A DNA stretch of 64,000 nt, taken from contig JAJEKV010000034.1 of NCBI GenBank assembly GCA_021234155.1, positions 7,238,028 through 7,302,027 of the forward strand, in the 5' to 3' direction. Within the stretch, counting starts at the first letter, position 1. Each line of letters starts with the position of its first letter. The notes under the pieces are model-generated. The model saw only the letters and a list, made by a program, of their open reading frames with translations, had not been told where the DNA came from and searched no databases. Positions 11,021-22,859 of the stretch are shown piece after piece. Origin of the DNA: Isoetes taiwanensis. Its lineage: Eukaryota > Streptophyta > Lycopodiopsida > Isoetales > Isoetaceae. The position numbers and the translations under genes were made by a program.

Positions 11021-12825
11021 AGAGACACAAAACCGGCCGACTACCAAAGGACTTCCTCAACTATAAGCCTAGTCGTTGCGAAACCTCCAGGTGAAGCCGA
11101 TAGCAAGAAGATACTCCTGCCACCACCCCCGAGCAGTCGGATAGGATAAAGGACGCAGAGAGAAAGGAGAGGAGTGAAAAAGAGGGCCGCCGGACGGAGG
11201 ATCGAAGAGATGATAGGAACCGGTAGAAATTAGGCGCTGAAGGATATTGATGGGGCATGCGAATGAAGGCAAGCGAGCTAAAGAAATCGTATGACCACGG
11301 GCAAATTGGTCTCGTTTGGAGTGGCAAGAGGAGAAAGGAAACCAGGGTCCGAAAAGTTTGGAAGCTACACGTTGACGAGAACCAGCAGCGCGAGCGAGCC
11401 GTGGGGGAGAAAAGAAAGCTGAAGAAGAAGAGCCGGAGGTGCCTGCTATGGACGGTATCAGCTCAATGACCTGAAAAAGGAAAGGACATTAGAGAAAAAA
11501 CAATGGAAAGAAAAGCACGCCATGATGACGAAGCGCCCCGGCAACAAGGCGATGAAAAAACAAACCACGTTAACGCGTACAATGCACATATGATATGAAT
11601 GCAGATCACGGACTGTCAATATTCGGGAAAAGAGGTCAAACCATAAACCAGATAAAGGAAGATGAATATCAAGAGTGGTAAGGTGAACCTAAAAAGCAAC
11701 GTCTCAAAGCTTACCAATACAAGACAAACACCAACAGAATGAGCCAGCTCAGAGGAATGTCAATAAGAAAAAAGAGGTTGACAACAAGAAGTCTAAAGCA
11801 AAGAAGTTCATAATGAGGAGAGTGAAAATGCCAAGGTCCAGTTCAGGGTAGCATAGGAGAAATGTGTAGTGATGTCAGAAGACAAATACCATATGCAAAA
11901 AGCCATGAATAAAGGCCCCAATAGGAAAACAAACTTTGGCAAACGAGGGATGAGATCGAAGAAGAGAATGTAGACATACTAGCACCGAGCAAAAGGAAGG
12001 TCAAGAAGGAAACTAAAGGTAATTCGGAGCACAACGTAAAAGAAAAAATGAGGCGTAACTTCATAAACTATAAGCCCAGCCACCGCGAAACCGCCAGGTG
12101 TCGAGTCAGGTGACGAAGCGCGTAGCGAGTGTGAAACGAAGAGGAGTGCCAACGACCGTGAGCGCGAGAAGAATGGGAACATGTAGAAGGCACCCATTAA
12201 CGATTAAGGAGAACAAGAATGTGCATAATGGTGAAGCGGCAAACTGCAAAACTACAAGCACCCAAATTGATGTGAGCGATTAGAAATGAGAAAAATCAAC
12301 AATTCATGAAAAAAGAGGGGATAGCATCACCCGGGGGTTGGAGAAAAGCATCACCCAGCGGGTGGAAGAAAACACATGATAAACAGAAATTTGTGTCCAA
12401 ATATAGCTAAATAGCAAATATGATGTATAAGGGTAGCACAATGCATAATGATAGCGAGCTACAAATGAAGTCCCCAAAAAAGACAATAAAGTTATGTTTT
12501 AAGCCCAAGGACAAATACGAGAAAAGAGGAATGCAAGCCAATGAACAAATCAACAAGAAAATAACCACAGACAAGAGCCCAACGGCTAGAAAAAGTGTAA
12601 AACACGATCGCCTTAATAACAACATGAACAATGCTATAATCCCCAAAACCACATCAGATTAGATACCGACAGAAAGCAGGATACGAAAAATGATCGAGTG
12701 AGCAGGGCAAAATAATGGACGAAGCTCCCCATAACTAAAAAATCAAGGAAAGAATATACAATATGAAAATACGACATGAAGTTTAAACCAATGAGGTGAA
12801 TAGGCTTCAAAGGATAAATATGGTG

Positions 12826-13487
12826 CAAAAGAGCTCGCAAATGCAAAAACATGACAAAGTGCAAAAAACATGGCAAAGAGAAGAATGTGAAAGGTTGAAT
12901 GAGTATAAGGAAGTGCCAAACGCAACATGCGGCGTATCCAGAAAAAGCTAAATAGCACAAATACAAATAACGTGTAATACTAAGGCCAGAAAACCATAAA
13001 CTGAAAAGAACAATGGCAAGAACACAACGCCAAACGACAAGGTGCCAAATAGGAGTTAAAAGAGGTCAAACCATAAACCAGATAAAGGAAGATGAAGAAG
13101 AAGAAGAAGAGATTTTAACGTCATGCCACAAGGCAGCGTCCTATCGGACATATGACACTTTACAACACACCCAGATGGGTCCTGCCCCCACCACTTTACA
13201 TTGCTGAAGTGGGTCCATCAAGAGTGCTAAGGTGGAAGTGGAATTCATGAGGTATGGTGTAAAAGAGCTCGCAAATGCAAAAACATGACAAAGTGCAAAA
13301 AACATGGCAAAGAGAAGAATGTGAAAGGTTGAATGAGTATAAGGAAGTGCCAAACGCAACATGCGACGTATCCAGAAAAAGCTAAATAGCACAAATACAA
13401 ATGATGTGTAATACTAAGGCCAGAAAACCGAAAACTGAAAAGAACAATTGCAAGAAGACAACGCCAAATGACAAGGTGCCAAATAGG
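12826..13487. repeat. Direct duplication, ~225-bp units 432 bp apart
   Basis: The block 12,826-13,050 recurs at 13,258-13,487 with few differences (shared AAAAGAGCTCGCAAATGCAA and GGAAGTGCCAAACGCAACAT). The words AGGTCAAACCATAAACCAGA also recur at 11,634 and 13,060. Confidence 0.85.
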
Positions 13488-14389
13488 ACTCGGTAGCCCC
13501 TAGCAACGAGGGTCATAAGATCACTAAGGGACATCGACATTATCTCTACATTGTCTCTACATTGGCTCAACATTGTTTCTATCAGGGACATATGTACACA
13601 GTCCAAAAGAGTCGATTCATGATAAATAACCAATCCCCCTATAGAAATGGAAAATACCCACATTCATGTATCTAGATAAAATTGAGTAAGCCACCACGTG
13701 ATGAAAAAGTGGCAGAGATATCGGTCCACCAACCTAAAGCCCATAAAGAACCAATAGAAGAAAAATCATCGAACACATAAAGTGCATGTATCTAAGCAAA
13801 ACGGAGGAGCCATAGCCCATAAAAAATCAATAGAATAAAAATCATCTAGCATATAGAAAAAATGCATGTATCTAAGCAAAATGAAGGAACCGCCATATGA
13901 TACAAAAAATGTTTCCATTGATCGTATTCTAAGACAAGAAACCGTCAAAGAGTAGGTCCCATTATGTCTAGCAATGTCAAAGGCAACTCTAGATGCGAAA
14001 ACAAGAAGAGAACCCGGTATAGTACCCACAAGAACCATCAAAAATCAATAATCATAAAAGAATACTACAAAGGAACTTACCATAGTAAATATGTGAACAA
14101 CAAGCATCGACATGACCCTAAGCAAAAAACCCCCAACATATGTAATACTTGGAACACAAGCCATGTAGCAATATTGAAAATAACTAAGATGGCATACACA
14201 AGTCAGGTAACAATATTTAAACAACTGGCAACAGACATAAAAAGACAAAGTGCAACCTGGCAAATGTGGTGAATAAATCTCGGGCAATCAAAAGAATGAA
14301 ACCATGAGAATGCAACATATAAAATAGAAAAACAACAGCACAGCCCGAGGAAACAACACATAGGCCACAGAAAAAAAACTAAAGTAAAA

Positions 14390-15040
14390 ATGCGGGCCAG
14401 AACATAAACAAGAAAATCAACCGGAATAACCCAGACAACTGTTGAAGAGTGCGGTGCATCAAAAAACAAGATAAACCACAAGTGCAAAAAAGAAAACCCA
14501 ACAACTATGGGAAACCTAGAATGTAGAAGATAATACCACCCGAATAACGTATACCACTTGAGCCAAGTGTAGTGCATCACACATAAGATACAAACACAAG
14601 TGCAAAAGATAAAACCCAAACCACTATGGGGAAATCCTAAACACAGAAAAGAATGCCACATAGAACCACATGGGAACCACAATATAAAAAATAACATACA
14701 AAAGAGATACATGTCGGGAAATAACACGCAATTGAGGCCAAACCAAGAGACTGCAACGTAGAATTATGAAAACAAGACAACATCCCAAGTAAACGACCAC
14801 AAGACGAAAACGAGGTAAAAAGTGAGCCAGAACATAAACAAAAGAAAAACAGCGCGAGGAGAGCATAGACCCATTTAAATAGTATGGTGCATCGAATCCA
14901 CGATAAAAACACAAGTGCAAAGAAGAAAAATCCGAAAACAACCATGAAAAAGCCTCAAATTCAAAGGATAATGTCACATATATAAAAACTAGATGTCCAT
15001 CAACTTGGAAAAGGTAACATACGAAAGAGATAACATGGGA
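14390..15040. repeat. Degenerate tandem blocks
   Basis: GAGCCAGAACATAAACAA-like words occur about 430 bp apart (about 14,394 and 14,823). GGTGCATC followed by ACACAAGTGCAAA occurs at about 14,451, 14,570 and 14,885. This indicates an old tandem array, now diverged. Confidence 0.6.
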
Positions 15041-15465
15041 GGGAAAAACCACCCCCTAAAACAAAAGCCCCTAGATGCCTCATATTCTAATGCAATTATG
15101 AATAAGACATGAGAAAAACATAACAATCTAAAAACCCCGATAGGAAAAAGAGGACACCCAAATGATAGAAAATATAATGTAAATGTGACTAAGTAATTCC
15201 CTCAGGGGTATATGTAAAGGGGGCATAAGATAACCTATGTAACCATTATAAAAAATCAAAGGCTATGAAAAGGCCATGATAAGTAAAATAGGGAGCATAA
15301 GACAAATAGTAACCGATGGAGAAAATATGTTGAAAAGAGGAACAAACGCCAGATAAATGAGATGATCCAATGAATATAGGCAAATGATCATGCATATCGT
15401 AGAGTCAAAAGTCCCAGTAAGCACAAATGAGAAGAAAAAGATGCCAAACCCATATAATTAAATGC

Positions 15466-15599
15466 AAATACCAAACCCAATCCCCATGAACAATAGTTGA
15501 AAATAATTATGTAGGCAGCTAACTAAAACATAAAATACCAAACCCAATCCCCATGAACAATAGTTGAAAATAATTATGTAGGCAGCTAACTAAAACATA
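15466..15599. repeat. Perfect 67-bp tandem duplication
   Basis: The units 15,466-15,532 and 15,533-15,599 are essentially identical (AAATACCAAACCCAATCCCC...). A recent duplication. Confidence 0.95.
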
Positions 15600-16001
15600 A
15601 AACGACTTGAACAATATAAAAATTGTGAGCTAAGGAAACATAAAAGGCTAAGAGACATGGACGAACCCAGAGCCACGAAACAAGTTCCACATTGGAACAT
15701 ACAAACGCAAAACAAGTTAACAAAACAAATTTCAAATCTTTCTGTGGGAAATCCGGAAAAAGAGAAACATACAGGATACTTACAGGGTCCAAAGCTACAA
15801 CACCATGCAGAATATTGCCCTTGAAAATATTCAAACAGAGCAGACATATCGAAGCTGAGTCACTGAGGATGAAGCGAATTCGATGGAGCAGATTCGTTGT
15901 GAGAAGGAGCAGATTCGTCATGGGAAGGAGAAGCTCCGGAATTGGTTGCACCCGCCTCGGCAAGTTGCCCGTGTTGCTCGGATCTTCGACATGCACCACC
16001 G

Positions 16002-16014
16002 ATAGCTCTGATAC
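16002..16014 (-). other. Possible tRNA-Met primer binding site (minus strand)
   Basis: On the minus strand the sequence reads AGTATCAGAGCT, one base from the plant retrotransposon primer site TGGTATCAGAGC, preceded by CTCGTTGCGTTCC as an LTR end would be. The following minus-strand DNA (to about 15,860) is open for a Ser/Asn/Glu-rich peptide (SPSHDESAPSHNESAPSNS). It suggests a minus-strand LTR relic inside the 6.2-kb element. No LTR pair was found. Confidence 0.4.
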
Positions 16015-17207
16015 TGGAACGCAACGAGATGCTTTCCTGCAAGTTCCCTGGTCTTACCTTTTGCCTGACCGAGCCAAGCAGATCCCGCTCCGAGATCGAG
16101 TGCACATCGGAGAGCAAAACCATGGCCTGGAATGAATGAAGATGCATGCAAAGCCCCAAACTGCAGGAACGAGAATAGTGTGCAACAAAGCAAAAGGAGC
16201 CAAACACCCAGAACAAAACAGTATCGATCACATATGAAGCTCTGACAGAGCAGGAATTTCGATGGGAGAGGATCGATGGCGTTCCTAGGGAAATTATACA
16301 AAAGCTGAGCCGCATGTTTGTTGCTGCCTATTAGCTGCCAAATCCACAGGAGAAAAAAGGTAAGAGCAAACCATATGCGTGCCATCGCCGTGCGCTGCAG
16401 CCTCCTACAAGGGAAGAAAAGCAATCAGAAAGGGAAGGGAAAAGAAGAACTGCCATAGGTGTGCTCTGTCATCGCCATCTCCGGCTGCATGCTCGTCACG
16501 ATAGCTGCTGGCCGACCTGCGGATAAAGGAGGAATGAAAAGACAGGAAAAGATCGCCACCATAGCCGCCTGTTTGTTGCCGAGTGGCCATCTCCACTCTG
16601 TAACCTGAAGTCGCTCCAGCGCCATCTGGAAGAATCGAGCTCCAAGGCATGGTCCGATATGAAAAAATCCTGAATCGACATGGCCCAATCTGTAAATCTG
16701 TTCAGAGAAAAAAGAAACGAAAATAACAAACAAGAAACAAGGGTCTGATCCAGCCCGAAAATTTGAAAACAACCATCCTTAGAAACAAGTGGAGCAGGGG
16801 TGAAATGAAATGCGAAGTCCAGAAGCCAACTGCGCAGAGGCCTGCTAAATGGACAAGCTCATACCTGAGAGGCCTGCTAGATGGACGAGCTCATACCTGC
16901 ATCTGCACAAGTAGGATGGAGCATAGGAAAAATCCATGCATCCACGCAAGTCGCATGTAGCATATAGAGGAAGCGTCAACGAGGAATCGAAAAGAGACCG
17001 TGGCATGATCTACTTGGAGAAGAAGCTAGAAAGGATCAGGCAAGGTAAGCAACCGAAAGCAAAAGGGTATGGAAGAGGGAAGCCACGAGAGGAGAAGAAG
17101 AGCTGCTGTGAGAAGACGCCGATAACCGAGCCAAAATGAAAAAGGGCCTAATATAGGCGCTCGTCCCTTCCCAGAATGGCGATCCGATGGCTCGGATCGA
17201 TGGGATT

Positions 17208-17940
17208 AAGCGATCTGACCAGAAATACTGATCTAACTTACAAAGAAAGAAATAGCCAAACTCCTTGATATATTCGTGCCTAAATCCAGGGTTTCGAGCA
17301 TTCTCAAGCCATCCACATTATAGCCAGCTTGGTTTTCTTTATAGGTGGACGATGTTAATAGCGTTGGATTACATCGAGGTACATGAAAAATAGAGGAAAA
17401 TTAGGGTTCGTTATGGACCCTGATATTTACGTAAACGAAATTTCTTCTTCGACCTCTTTGTAAAAAAAATCTTCTTCAACCTCTTACTTTGCAAAGGTGA
17501 ATTCTTGTTCCGTGGAATTTTTCAAGCTTTGAAGCATTGGCCGATTTGGGATTATCTGCTATTTTGGGCACCATAAAATTCATCTCTGATTACCTGATAG
17601 CATAACATATCGCTGTTTATATCGACCACCATTGTCAAAAGGCACACTCCTCTTGGTCTCGCCTTCGTGGAGGAGAACAAGTTGTGGTTTTGAGACCTTC
17701 CATGGCAATATTACCTTAGAGCCCATCGAGTAGTTGAGGCCATCTTTCTTTGCTCTTTCCGAAATGTTCATTCAAGATTATTGGTGTTCGTTTGTTTGTT
17801 CATGTATACAACCTCTTCCCATCCCATCTCTTGACGTGTTCAAAATGCTACATTGTAATTGCCCTCTCTATTCTACGAATGGTTTCAATATAGGTTCTCC
17901 AAGATACAGATCCAAGTTTAGGTGTATCATTCCTTTATCT
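17208..17940. other. Unassigned DNA left of the PPR relic
   Basis: No gene is seen. There are short AT-rich open frames only. The upstream part of the PPR relic may begin here but is too decayed to follow. Confidence 0.3.
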
Positions 17941-17979
17941 AAAAGCTTATATTCCATATTGTTACAACATTTTGAAAAG

Positions 17980-18583
17980 ATGTTATGTCATGATCTGGTA
18001 TCATGGACGGCATTGATTATGGGATATGCAGATAATAAGGAGGGCAAGATAGGCTTGAGATTGTTCGCATAGATGCGATCCATAGGCTGTGCTCCAGATG
18101 CCAGAACCTTCGTGGTTGTATTAAAGGCATGTGGCAACCCTGGAAAATGGGAGATATTTGCAGGTATGGACTAGAGTGATCCAGTTGTAGCAAATTCTCT
18201 TGTAGATTTTTATGCTAAATGTAGATGCATGGTTGATGCTCACGAGGTATTCAACTCAAACCCTAAAAAGGATACTATGATATGGAACATATTGAAAGCA
18301 GGATATAACTGCATAAGGAACATCATACGTGTTTGATCTATTTGATAGATTGCAGGATGAAGGTGTACATCCAAATGGCATCACATTTATCTCCATACTT
18401 ACCATGTGCAGCCATGCTGGGAAAGGAAATGAGTATTTTCAGATCATGTACTCAAAGTATGGGATCAATCCTTATATTGACCACTATTCATGTATGGTTG
18501 ATCTTCTTGGTCGGGCCAACCAGCTAAATCATGCAGCGGCAATGTTTAGATCATGCAGCCTCTGTGGTTCTTGTTTGCATTAG
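17980..18583 (+). pseudogene. PLS-type pentatricopeptide repeat (PPR) pseudogene
   Basis: PPR proteins of the PLS class bind organellar RNA. The translated relic keeps successive repeat cores: HDLVSWTALIMGYA (about 17,989), APDARTFVVVLKACG, VVANSLVDFYAKCR (about 18,184), KDTMIWN, VHPNGITFISILTMCSHAG (about 18,367) and YSCMVDLLGRANQLNHAAAM. Spacing is right for about four P/L/S repeats. In-frame stops (TAG at 18,070 and near 18,174) and frameshifts (near 18,310-18,330) break it, and there is no start, E-domain or DYW tail. It is a partial, dead copy. Confidence 0.85.
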
Positions 18584-18589
18584 GTTCCA

Positions 18590-19260
18590 TATTGTAAAGC
18601 CTTTTTATTCAATCAGTCTCCTAGCCACGACTTGAGTGAGTCTATGTGCACGATAGTTTTCCTGGAGGACGGTGAAACAATAGCATAGCCCAATCATTAT
18701 CTCAAGAGAGCAGTATTTTATCATTGGCAAGATTGTGCTTATCACTTAAGTTTTTCCATACGAAAAGGGTTCCATGTGCTTTTCAGTCTTTGCACTGAAT
18801 GGAAGATGTAATGCAATCTGCTTGTCCGGCTAGATTAGGTATCTGGAGATGGTTGCAAACCAAAAGAAACGATGTTATTTTGCTAATTTGTGTACAAATT
18901 GGACTTCTTTTTTACTGTTGTGGAATTCAATGATCTTTTTCCCTTGTGGGAATAGCTGTGGTAAAATTTACAGGACTCATGTGGTGAAAGAGGGGGACAT
19001 GTCCGTGCAAGGAAATGATTCTATGCTAGAATACTAGTTATTGACTTGGCATCTGTTGGCTGCCATTGCAGTGAATTATACATATCCTTGATCCGTGAAG
19101 CAGTTTATACTAGTTGCAGGTTTTCGCCACACTTCTATACTTTGTTCGGTTGCAACTGGTGTTTCAATAATGCACTCTTTATGGAGACAAGCAATCGAAC
19201 ACATAAGCATAAGTAAGGTTTAATTAATTAATTTGTGTGCTGCTTTCACCTCTTCCTTGA
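18590..19260. other. Unassigned DNA right of the PPR relic
   Basis: AT-rich, with no recognisable coding sequence. It is probably the former 3' flank of the PPR gene. Confidence 0.3.
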
Positions 19261-19263
19261 ATT

Positions 19264-19640
19264 GATGACAACCTTTTAGTGCATGGTGTATAACTCTGAG
19301 GTGAAAATTGTAAACTGGAAGTAGTTTAAGAAGTTGTTCAAGCACATATCTATGAAAAGTCTTATAACTTTCTTTGACAGGGGGCTTCAATTAAGACAGG
19401 TTATTTGCCTGGCATGGATACATGGTACGCGAAACTCACCCACGCCTGACGATGAAACAACTTTTGCGTTGGAAGATGAATTTTGGATTGATGACAACCT
19501 TTTAGTGCATGTGACAACCTTTTAGTGCATGATGCTTATTCTGAGGTGAAAATGGTAAACTGGAAGTAGTTTAAGGAGGAGTTCAAGCACATATCTATGA
19601 AAAGTCTAATAATTTTCTTTGATAGGGCACTTCAATAAAG
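19264..19640. repeat. Direct duplication (~140-bp units)
   Basis: GATGACAACCTTTTAGTGCA and the 120 bp after it at about 19,264 recur from about 19,490, including TCAAGCACATATCTATGAAA. The second unit also has a short internal stutter (TGACAACCTTTTAGTGCATG twice). Confidence 0.85.
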
Positions 19641-19737
19641 ACTGATTATCTCGATACATGGTACGACATTAAAACAGAAGCGCCATATGCTAAGCATTAT
19701 AATCTCCCAGTTTCGTTAGAGTCGATAATGGTATTTT

Positions 19738-19764
19738 GGAGGGGGGGGAGGGGGGAGGGGAGGG
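19738..19764 (+). other. G-rich tract, quadruplex candidate
   Basis: Four uninterrupted G runs (8, 6, 4 and 3 G) are separated by single A residues, so a G-quadruplex is possible on the + strand. Confidence 0.7.
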
Positions 19765-19796
19765 TCGATTATTCCACTAAAGGAAATATTCCGCCG

Positions 19797-20330
19797 CAGT
19801 TCCTCACAGATGGAGAATGAATCGTATACTTTGGTAAGATATCTTTATTATCTATCATGCTCTTGGACTTGCTTCTTAATGTTTATATGTTCAGAGGGAG
19901 AATTATTTATTGATGATGGGAAGAGCTCTGCAAGAAATATATTATATAATATATGCGGAAAACATGGTAAATAATTCGAATTAAATAACTCGCAGTTCCT
20001 CGCAGATGGAGAATGATTCATATACTTTGGTAAGATGTTTTTATTATCTGTCATGCTCTTGGACTTGTTTTTTAATGTTTATATGTTCTTCTTTAGGTGG
20101 TAGTTCTAAATAGCATATATGAAGCAGAGGGAGAAATATTTATTGATGACAATAGAATAGAATAGTTTTTTTAACGTCCACGGAGACCAATAGGTCATGG
20201 GACCCATACAATGGGCTAGTACCATCATTACTACTAGGATTAAAAAACCCCTGCCTCGAAAGGTTTTCAAGGGAAAAACCTTTGCAGTAATGATGATACT
20301 AGACAAACAGAGATAATGACTACTGGGGGC
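19797..20330. repeat. Direct duplication, second copy split by a LINE tail
   Basis: About 120 bp beginning GTTCCTCACAGATGGAGAAT (19,799) recur at 19,993. The first copy runs on through TATTTATTGATGATGGGAAG and GCTCTGCAAGAAATATATTA. In the second copy the same place is interrupted by the LINE 3' end at 20,150-20,303. Confidence 0.8.
20150..20303 (-). mobile_element. LINE 3' end, 5'-truncated (~150 bp)
   Basis: On the minus strand it reads ...GGTTTTTCCC, GGGGTTTTTTAA, CCATGACCTATTGGTCTCCG, TGGACGTTAAAAAAA and ends in (TATTC)n. The same landmarks occur in the LINE ends at 22.5 kb and 28.9 kb. Only the 3' UTR remains. Confidence 0.8.
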
Positions 20331-22130
20331 TCAGTAATTGCAAGAAAATATATTATTATAACAAATGTAGAAAACTCTGCTTCTTCCATCAAATCTCTTT
20401 GAGCATATCACGTTTGTAGTTGTTGGTTGGTTCTTTGCCCTTTAGTAAATTGCATTTTAATGAAGCTTCAAATAGATAATCTAAGGATGAAGGTGCTTGA
20501 TTATTGTACCATTCTATTTTATAGACTGGAAATTTAGCCTGACTAGATCTGAGTCATGTTTTGGAATATGCAGGTGACTTAAGATCATATATATTGGAGT
20601 GTTGCCACACTTGATCATATTCAAAAATATAGCTATGATGTTCTTCTATGCTGGTGACTTATATAATGCTGACTATCAACCTCGTTGGGATACGTTCGAA
20701 AAAATAGTTGTACCAACAGCAAGTGGGAAAATCATGAAATAGAATAGATTCCTTTCTTTACTAAATCATTCAGAGCCTACAATGCCCATTGGAAAAGCCC
20801 CATGAGTAAAGGGGGTCCAATTCCAATCTTTATTACTCTTTCAATGTTGCAAGTGCACCTGTTCTAATGCCTGGGCCGTATGTAGAATATCTAGCATTAT
20901 AACAGGGGGTTTTTTTGTGATTTTATACGCTTTTTGGCATGGTTTTCCTATGATTTTAGTGTTGTATTCATTGGGCCATACTGAATAGTATTTCTAGAGT
21001 GCGGCTTTTTTGGAGTGTTGATCTGGATTACCTTCAACAATCTAACGGTTGTTATTTTGACCTTTTCATTCATATGCATGAGACGAGAAAAGTTCTGTTC
21101 TCTGAAAAGTTTTGGTGGTGGTGTTGTCGATCCGTCCTGTTCATCCGTCTTGCTCTGTCTTCATTCAACAGATTTGGTATGCCAATGCCAGATATTGCTT
21201 TTTTGTTTGCTTTTTTGTTTGCTAACAATGTTTTCTGTTTTAATCTTATTTGGAATATGTAGCATGAATATGGCGAAGAAGCATTCATAAAAAAAAACTG
21301 TTTTTGAATCTGTTTTACAGCGTTAGTTTCCTTTTTCTCATGATCTTAGATGTTTTGAATTTCATGATCTTAGATGTTTTGATTCTTAGATGTTTTAGAT
21401 GTTTAGATGCTAGATATTGGCAGATATTCTTCTTCCTTGTTGTTTTATTTGCTCTTGCTTTCCAAATCCCGAAGCCTGCATGCAACTATCTAGCATGCAA
21501 AATTGGAGTTGCAATTGGAGCAGAATATGCCTGTCAGAAATTGGCCTCCATAGCTACATATTGCAGTTTATCTCTAAGTTTATCTTCCTCAACTTTACCT
21601 CTGAAAACCATTGGCCCTTCAGGCCGAAACTGGATCCATGACTCCACTTTGTTAAGAAAAGAATCTGCGTGACACAAATTGGCCTCCATAGCCAGATCTT
21701 GAAACCCCTGAATCCGAAACTGAATCCGAAACCATTCGCCCCTGAATCCGAAACTGGAGCTATGACTTCACATTGTTTTTTGCAGAATCTGCCTCACACA
21801 AATGGGCTGCCATAGCCAGATCTGCTGAACTTTTTTGCTGTAAACCCTCCGAAACCTCTATCTTATGTTTTTTCTAATATTTAGCAACACCACAGTTAGA
21901 ATCGGCCCTGAGATCGCCCTATTCCATCGGTTATGCATGTCTCCAAGTAAGCAGCTGCCATCATCGATTCCACAAACCCTAACCGTGCCCTAATTCTGGC
22001 TGTCTCGAATTTTGGCTGTCTTGACCTTCGCTTTGCTCATGCCCTGTTTGTCTTCACCGTCTCATCCGTAGACGTTAAAATTTTCTTCCTTCCTAGGTTC
22101 TTAACTAATATCTTTGCTTCCTTTGCTTCC
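20305..22130. other. Non-coding DNA with short internal repeats
   Basis: No gene is seen. TTAGATGTTTTGA words are repeated at 21,345-21,415. The phrase AATTGGCCTCCATAGC is repeated at about 21,539, 21,677 and, altered, 21,806, each near AATCTGC. Short frames around 21,000-21,670 look like chance. Confidence 0.4.
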
Positions 22131-22202
22131 CTTTAAAATCTTAAATGTCGCCCTTCCTTTATATCTACTGCCCATTCTCCATTCCTCCATTCATTGCCTC
22201 CA

Positions 22203-22683
22203 TTCGCACAGGGGCACATCATCTTCGAATTGAGACAGGCAGATGGATTGGTGAGCCACGCCAGGACAGGCTCTGTCAATGCTGCCAAATGGGAGTCATT
22301 GAGGATGAATCTCATACCCTTCAAAGTTGCCCAACATATGATCAAATTCGGACACGATATGCTGCGTTGGTCAGGCCTGGCCAGCCGTTACATGTGACAT
22401 TGAGCACAACATCCGTACGGGTGCTGGGATCATATCTTCAGGAGGTTATGGACATGCGAGATCAGCTATGTCCTCGGGCACACACTTGACATGTATATAA
22501 ACATTGATGTATACTTGTACAGTTTGACAGCATTCTTATTACTGCCACGGTTTTTCCCTCGAAAACCCTTCGGGGCGGGGGTTTTTTAACCCGGACAGTA
22601 ATAAGTTTGCTGCGCTCCTTATGGGTCCCATAGGCCGATTGGCCTCAGTGGACGATAAAAAGTCATTCTCATTCTCATTCTCA
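22203..22683 (+). mobile_element. 5'-truncated LINE (zinc knuckle and 3' UTR)
   Basis: The copy starts inside ORF2 at HHLRIETGRW, carries the CCHC knuckle CQCCQMGVIEDESHTLQSC (about 22,290) and stops at 22,489. The 3' UTR has ACTGCCACGGTTTTTCCCTC, GGGGCGGGGGTTTTTTAACC and ends in (ATTCTC)n to 22,683. It is a relative of the 1-3,115 LINE but not the same family (different UTR and tail). It lies inside a tandem-repeat block: similar CACCCTTCCTTT...ATCTAC units lie just left (about 22,150) and just right of it. Confidence 0.88.
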
Positions 22684-22684
22684 T

Positions 22685-22850
22685 TTAAGCTTCAAAATTT
22701 AAAATCTCACCCTTCCTTTCAATATCTACCATTATGGCCATTGTTTTAGTTTCTATGAAAACTCAAATGCTAAGCTTCAAAATTTAAAATCTCACCCTTC
22801 CTTTCAATATCTACCATTATGGCCATTGTTTTAGTTTCTATGCAAAAATA
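22685..22850. repeat. Tandem duplication of ~84-bp unit
   Basis: AAGCTTCAAAATTTAAAATC...GGCCATTGTTTTAGTTTCTA occurs twice, nearly perfectly. A third, more diverged unit lies left of the LINE at about 22,133. Confidence 0.92.
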
Positions 22851-22859
22851 AAATGCTAC

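Larger units (their letters stand above)
11001..17177. mobile_element. Non-coding inverted-repeat element, copy 2 (6.2 kb)
   Basis: It has the same terminal repeats as copy 1 (11,001-11,020 and 17,158-17,177), the same first ~39 bp and the same last ~110 bp, including a minus-strand TATA-like box at 17,148-17,157. The interior is A/G-rich on the + strand, without credible coding sequence, and built of degenerate tandem blocks. A PBS-like site at 16,002-16,014 suggests an LTR element took part in its origin. Alternatives are a large non-autonomous LTR derivative or a large non-autonomous DNA element; neither is proven. Confidence 0.55.

Noticed and set aside
10047-15052. Many Phe/Leu/Cys-rich minus-strand ORFs (for example LFSFFWIRRMLRLALP)
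   Set aside because: They mirror the A/G bias of the + strand, recur only because the DNA is duplicated, and show no domain.
21304-21672. 122-aa ORF with hydrophobic start (FLFLMILDVLNFMILDVLIL)
   Set aside because: Made of a stuttering TTAGATGTTTTGA repeat; not a credible membrane protein.
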